Assembly (NCBI RefSeq): GCF_044759095.2
Contig: NZ_JBIYSM020000006.1
Span: 1 to 64,000 of the forward strand
Direction of reading: 5' to 3'
DNA: 64,000 nt
Source of the DNA: JBIYSM02 sp044759095
GTDB lineage: Bacteria > Bacillota > Bacilli > Brevibacillales > Brevibacillaceae
Under the pieces are notes generated by a model. The model was not told the origin of the DNA. It ran no database searches and saw only the letters and a list, made by a program, of their open reading frames with translations. The position numbers and the translations under genes are program-made. Below, piece after piece: positions 60,478 through 64,000 of the stretch (positions are counted from its first letter, which is position 1; every line of letters begins with the position of its first letter).

Positions 60478-61944
60478 TTATTGCGGCTGGTAACGCAGAA
60501 CCGGCTTGCGTGCCGCGGTCGCTTCGTCGAGGCGTTTGACAACCGTGGTGTGAGGCGCTTCCTGAACGATCTCCGGAGTTTCTTCACACTCACGGGCAAT
60601 CTGCAGCATGACCTCGATAAATTCATCCAGCGTTTCTTTTGTCTCGGTCTCGGTCGGTTCGATCATCAGGCACTCGTCGACAATCAACGGGAAGTAGATG
60701 GTCGGCGGATGGTAGCCGAAGTCCAGAAGTCGCTTTGCGATGTCCAGCGTCCGGACGCCCTGCTTCTTCTGTTTGATGCCGGAGAGGACGAACTCGTGCT
60801 TGCAGACGCGGTCGTACGGCAGGTGGTATGCTTCTGCCAGCCTGCGCATCATGTAGTTGGCGTTCAGCACGGCGTTTTGCGAAACCTGCAGCAAACCTTC
60901 CGCGCCCATCGTGCGAATGTAGGAGTAAGCGCGCACGAGGATGCCAAAGTTGCCGTGGTAGCCTTTTACGCGGCCGATGGATCTTGGGCGGTCGTTATCC
61001 CAGTAGAACGTGCCGTCCTCTTTTTTGCCGACGATCGGAGCGGGCAGGAACGGCTCGAGGATTTTCTTCACCCCGACCGGCCCTGCTCCCGGACCGCCGC
61101 CGCCGTGCGGACCGGTGAACGTCTTGTGCAAATTGAGGTGCACCACGTCAAAGCCCATGTCACCCGGACGGGCGATGCCGAGAATGGCGTTGGCGTTGGC
61201 GCCGTCGTAGTACAAAAGACCGCCTGCTTCATGAACGATTTTCGCCATCTCTACAATGTCTTCTTCAAACAGACCGAGCGTATTCGGGTTGGTCAGCATC
61301 AGAGCCGCCGTGTCAGGCCCTACCGCTTCGCGCAATGCGTCGATGTTGACAAGACCGCGTTCGTCGGACGGGATGGTAATGGTATCCAGACCGGCGATGG
61401 TCGCCGAAGCAGGGTTGGTACCGTGTGCAGAGTTCGGCACGATTACTTTGGTGCGGTGGCCTTCCCCGTGGCTCTCGTGATAGGCGCGAATCATCAGAAG
61501 ACCCGTCCACTCCCCGGCTGCCCCTGCCGCCGGCTGCAGAGTGACTGCATCCATACCGGTGATTTCGGCCAGGTCGTTTTGCAGATGATACATCAGTTCC
61601 AAGGCACCCTGCACCGTTTCTTCCGGCTGGTACGGGTGCGTCTGTGCAAATCCAGGGAAACGCGCTATGTCTTCGTTTATTTTCGGATTGTATTTCATCG
61701 TGCAGGAGCCGAGCGGATAGAAGCCGTTGTCCACACCGTGGTTTCGGCGGGACAGCTCGGTGTAGTGGCGCACCAGCTGCAGTTCGGATACTTCCGGAAG
61801 CTCAGCCGGTGTTTCGCGAATCAGGTGCTTGGGCAGCATGCGGGCCACGTCCACTTCCGGAACATCCAGAGCCGGAAGGTTGTAACTGACGCGTCCCGGC
61901 TTGCTCATTTCAAAGATCAACGCTTTTTCCTTGTCGTTACGCAC
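60478..61944 (-). CDS. gcvPB: Glycine dehydrogenase (decarboxylating) subunit 2
   Basis: GcvPB holds the PLP site of the P protein, which decarboxylates glycine and passes the aminomethyl group to lipoyl-GcvH. The 488-residue protein has the PLP Lys274 in NLHKTFTGPHGGGGPG and the NSAHGTNPAS segment. It starts with GTG, with GGAGGCGATC upstream inside the end of gcvPA. Confidence 0.95.
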   Translation of the reverse strand: MRNDKEKALIFEMSKPGRVSYNLPALDVPEVDVARMLPKHLIRETPAELPEVSELQLVRHYTELSRRNHGVDNGFYPLGSCTMKYNPKINEDIARFPGFAQTHPYQPEETVQGALELMYHLQNDLAEITGMDAVTLQPAAGAAGEWTGLLMIRAYHESHGEGHRTKVIVPNSAHGTNPASATIAGLDTITIPSDERGLVNIDALREAVGPDTAALMLTNPNTLGLFEEDIVEMAKIVHEAGGLLYYDGANANAILGIARPGDMGFDVVHLNLHKTFTGPHGGGGPGAGPVGVKKILEPFLPAPIVGKKEDGTFYWDNDRPRSIGRVKGYHGNFGILVRAYSYIRTMGAEGLLQVSQNAVLNANYMMRRLAEAYHLPYDRVCKHEFVLSGIKQKKQGVRTLDIAKRLLDFGYHPPTIYFPLIVDECLMIEPTETETKETLDEFIEVMLQIARECEETPEIVQEAPHTTVVKRLDEATAARKPVLRYQPQ

Positions 61945-63289
61945 GAGTGATCGCCTCCAATTCCTGCGCCAGCGTGTCTATCTCTTCTTTCGTTCTCAGC
62001 TCCGTCACGGCAATCAGCATGTGGCCTGCCCATTCCGGATAGTCGATGCCCAGATCATAGCCGCCGATGATGCCGCGCTCGAGCAATCGTTTGTTTACGT
62101 CCGCAATTGGTTTGGACAGCTTCACGACGAATTCGTTGAAGAACGGCGAGGTGAAGACAACCTCGAGTCCTTTCGCCTTCAAGGCCTGCTTCGCATAGTG
62201 CGCCTTTTGCAGGTTCATCATCGCCATTTCCTGAACCCCTTGCTTGCCAAGAGCCGTCAAGGCAATGGATGCAGCCAGAGCCAGCAGCGCCTGGTTGGAG
62301 CAGATGTTGGAGGTCGCTTTTTCACGACGGATGTGCTGCTCGCGCGCCTGGAGCGTCAGTACGAAACCGCGCTTGCCGTTTTCATCCTTGGTTTGACCGA
62401 CGATCCGTCCCGGCATTTTGCGCATCAGTTTGGAGGAGGTGGCAAAGTAACCGCAATGCGGACCGCCGAAGGATGCAGGGATACCAAACGGCTGCATGTC
62501 GCCCACGACGATGTCGGCACCCAGTTTGCCTGGCGCTTCAAGGACACCCAGCGCAAGAGGATTGGAAGATACGATCAAGAGCGCGCCTTTGCTGTGAACA
62601 AGATGCTCAATGGCTGCCAGGTCTTCCACGTTCCCCAGGAAGTTTGGATATTGCACCACTACCGCTCCCGTATCCTCGTCGAGCAGGGCTTCCAGAGCGG
62701 CCAGATCGGTCACACCCTCACTGTCGCAGCCCACTTCGCGAATTTCAACGTTCTGGCCGTACGCGTAGGTCTTGAGTACGCTGCGCGATTGCGGATGAAC
62801 GGTGCGGGAGGCGATTACGCGTTTTTTGCCGGTGTGGCCGGCCGCCATCATCGCCGCTTCGGCGAGAGCGGTAGCGCCGTCGTACATGGAGGAGTTGGCC
62901 ACTTCCATGCCGGTCAGTTCGCAGACCATCGTCTGGAATTCAAAGATGGCCTGCAGCTCGCCCTGGCTGATTTCAGGCTGATAAGGCGTATAGGCGGTAA
63001 AGAACTCTCCGCGCAGCAGCATGTGGTTGACGACGCTTGGAATGTAGTGCTGATAGACCCCTGCGCCGAGGAAGTTGACATGGGTGGAAAAGTTCACGTT
63101 TTTCTTGGCCAGGCCTTGCATGTACGCAACAAGCTCCGGTTCGGAGAGCGCTTCAGAAATGGCAAGCTGTCCCTGGAAACGCACTTCTGCCGGAATGTCG
63201 GCAAACAGCTCATCCACATGTTGAATCCCCAGCGCATCCAGCATCTCGCGCTTGTCTTGATCCGTTGTTGGCAGGTAACGGTATTTCAC
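61937..63289 (-). CDS. gcvPA: Glycine dehydrogenase (decarboxylating) subunit 1
   Basis: GcvPA is the partner subunit of GcvPB; the two form the P protein of Firmicutes. The 450-residue length is typical. It contains FLGAGVYQHYIPSVV, YTPYQPEISQGELQ and SNICSNQALLALAA. A GTG at 63289 was chosen because GGAGGACAC lies upstream and KYRYLPTT is the family start. Confidence 0.95.
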   Translation of the reverse strand: MKYRYLPTTDQDKREMLDALGIQHVDELFADIPAEVRFQGQLAISEALSEPELVAYMQGLAKKNVNFSTHVNFLGAGVYQHYIPSVVNHMLLRGEFFTAYTPYQPEISQGELQAIFEFQTMVCELTGMEVANSSMYDGATALAEAAMMAAGHTGKKRVIASRTVHPQSRSVLKTYAYGQNVEIREVGCDSEGVTDLAALEALLDEDTGAVVVQYPNFLGNVEDLAAIEHLVHSKGALLIVSSNPLALGVLEAPGKLGADIVVGDMQPFGIPASFGGPHCGYFATSSKLMRKMPGRIVGQTKDENGKRGFVLTLQAREQHIRREKATSNICSNQALLALAASIALTALGKQGVQEMAMMNLQKAHYAKQALKAKGLEVVFTSPFFNEFVVKLSKPIADVNKRLLERGIIGGYDLGIDYPEWAGHMLIAVTELRTKEEIDTLAQELEAITRA

Positions 63290-63328
63290 GTGATGTGTCC
63301 TCCTCTTCAAACCTGAATTTTCAAGGGA

Positions 63329-64000
63329 TTACCTATTCGGACGTTTGTAGAACGGGGTGGCGACCACTTCCGCCTTCAGACGCTTGCCGCGGATTTCCAC
63401 TTCCACCTGTGTTCCCAGGGCAGCATGCTCCGATTTGATCAGAGCCAATCCGACGTTCTTCTTTAAGGTGGGCGACTGCGTTCCCGTCGTTACTTCCCCA
63501 ACCAGCGCATCGCCGACATACACCGGGTAGTGTGTGCGCGGAATGCCGCGGTCGATCATTTCGATTCCCACCAGCTTGCGGGGTACGCCGTTTTCCTTTT
63601 GTGCCTTCAGCACTTCCTGACCGATGAACGGCACCTCTTTGTCAACCTTGACAGCAAAGCCGATTCCGACTTCGAGCGGGGTGATCTCGGGGGTCAGCTC
63701 CTGGCCGTAAAGCGGCAAACGGGCTTCAAAGCGGAGCGTATCGCGAGCACCCAGGCCGCACGGCAGGAGACCTTCTTCCTTGCCTGTCTCAAGCAGGCGA
63801 TCCCACAGCTGTATCGCCTTGTCTGCGTCCAGATAGATTTCGAAGCCGTCTTCACCCGTGTAGCCTGTGCGGGAGACAAGTGCAGGAATGCCATCTACAA
63901 GCACATCGCGCTGGAAGCGGAAGAAGCCGATGGCAGACAAATCGGTGTCCGTCAGCTTTTGCAAAATGGACTCGGACGACGGTCCCTGGATCGCCAGCTG
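63329..64000 (-). CDS. gcvT: Aminomethyltransferase GcvT (partial, start beyond the window)
   Basis: GcvT transfers the aminomethyl carbon from lipoyl-GcvH to tetrahydrofolate, releasing ammonia. The 223 C-terminal residues are present and the frame is open to the right edge. SRTGYTGEDGFEIY, CGLGARDTLRFEA and GEVTTGTQSPTL are recognisable. Any glycine riboswitch would lie beyond the window. The stop is 39 bases before the gcvPA start. Confidence 0.95.
   Translation of the reverse strand, partial: QLAIQGPSSESILQKLTDTDLSAIGFFRFQRDVLVDGIPALVSRTGYTGEDGFEIYLDADKAIQLWDRLLETGKEEGLLPCGLGARDTLRFEARLPLYGQELTPEITPLEVGIGFAVKVDKEVPFIGQEVLKAQKENGVPRKLVGIEMIDRGIPRTHYPVYVGDALVGEVTTGTQSPTLKKNVGLALIKSEHAALGTQVEVEIRGKRLKAEVVATPFYKRPNR

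Overview
The window is a chromosomal segment of a spore-forming Firmicute. It carries spo0A, spoIVB, the eight-gene spoIIIA operon, efp, argR, recN and an intact branched-chain keto-acid dehydrogenase operon. Its gene order follows the Bacillus subtilis yqh/yqi region almost end to end: gcvT-gcvPA-gcvPB, lipM, mntR, yqhO/P/Q/R, aroQ, yqhT, efp, yqhV, spoIIIAA-AH, accBC, asp23, nusB, folD, xseAB, ispA, dxs, tlyA, argR, recN, spoIVB, spo0A, then bkd. The fairly high G+C content and the gene content suggest a Brevibacillus-like member of the Paenibacillaceae. This is an inference from content and synteny, not a database match. No rRNA, tRNA, CRISPR array, prophage or transposase gene was seen.

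Layout. 0.2-2.3 kb: a secreted, extremely acidic repeat protein ending in a stalk (copper amine oxidase N-like) domain. 2.5-10.9 kb: bkdR-bcd-lpdV-bkdAA-bkdAB-bkdB, with a sigma-54 (-24/-12) promoter and an upstream palindrome before bcd; ptb and buk are absent. 11-14.9 kb: yqzF and a coupled envelope cluster (SteA-like, SteB-like, GT2, MraY/WecA-like). 15-20 kb: small metabolic genes, including a methyltransferase pseudogene facing a LysR regulator, a Tat-type phosphoesterase, a carbonic anhydrase and an HD phosphohydrolase. 20.3-43.8 kb: the sporulation and housekeeping block, all on the minus strand. 44-53.6 kb: the yqhV to mntR block, with comA-comB (sulfolactate) and DUF441 on the plus strand. 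53.7-64 kb: a YkvI-like transporter, a three-PAS orphan kinase, an M28 peptidase, dat, lipM and the glycine cleavage operon, whose gcvT runs off the right edge.

How the genes work together. The bkd operon makes branched-chain acyl-CoA primers, accBC supplies malonyl-CoA, and lipM supplies lipoyl groups for BkdB and the glycine cleavage system. Spo0A, SpoIVB and SpoIIIAA-AH act in sequence during sporulation, and ComA/ComB probably supply spore sulfolactate.

The most unusual signal is a dispersed intergenic repeat, about 100-160 bp long, present in five copies. It has a GC-rich hairpin, a GGGGCCCC core, an optional nested hairpin and a conserved AT-rich tail. Four copies end exactly against the A-run of an opposite-strand Rho-independent terminator, which suggests a non-autonomous mobile element or structured RNA with a preferred target.
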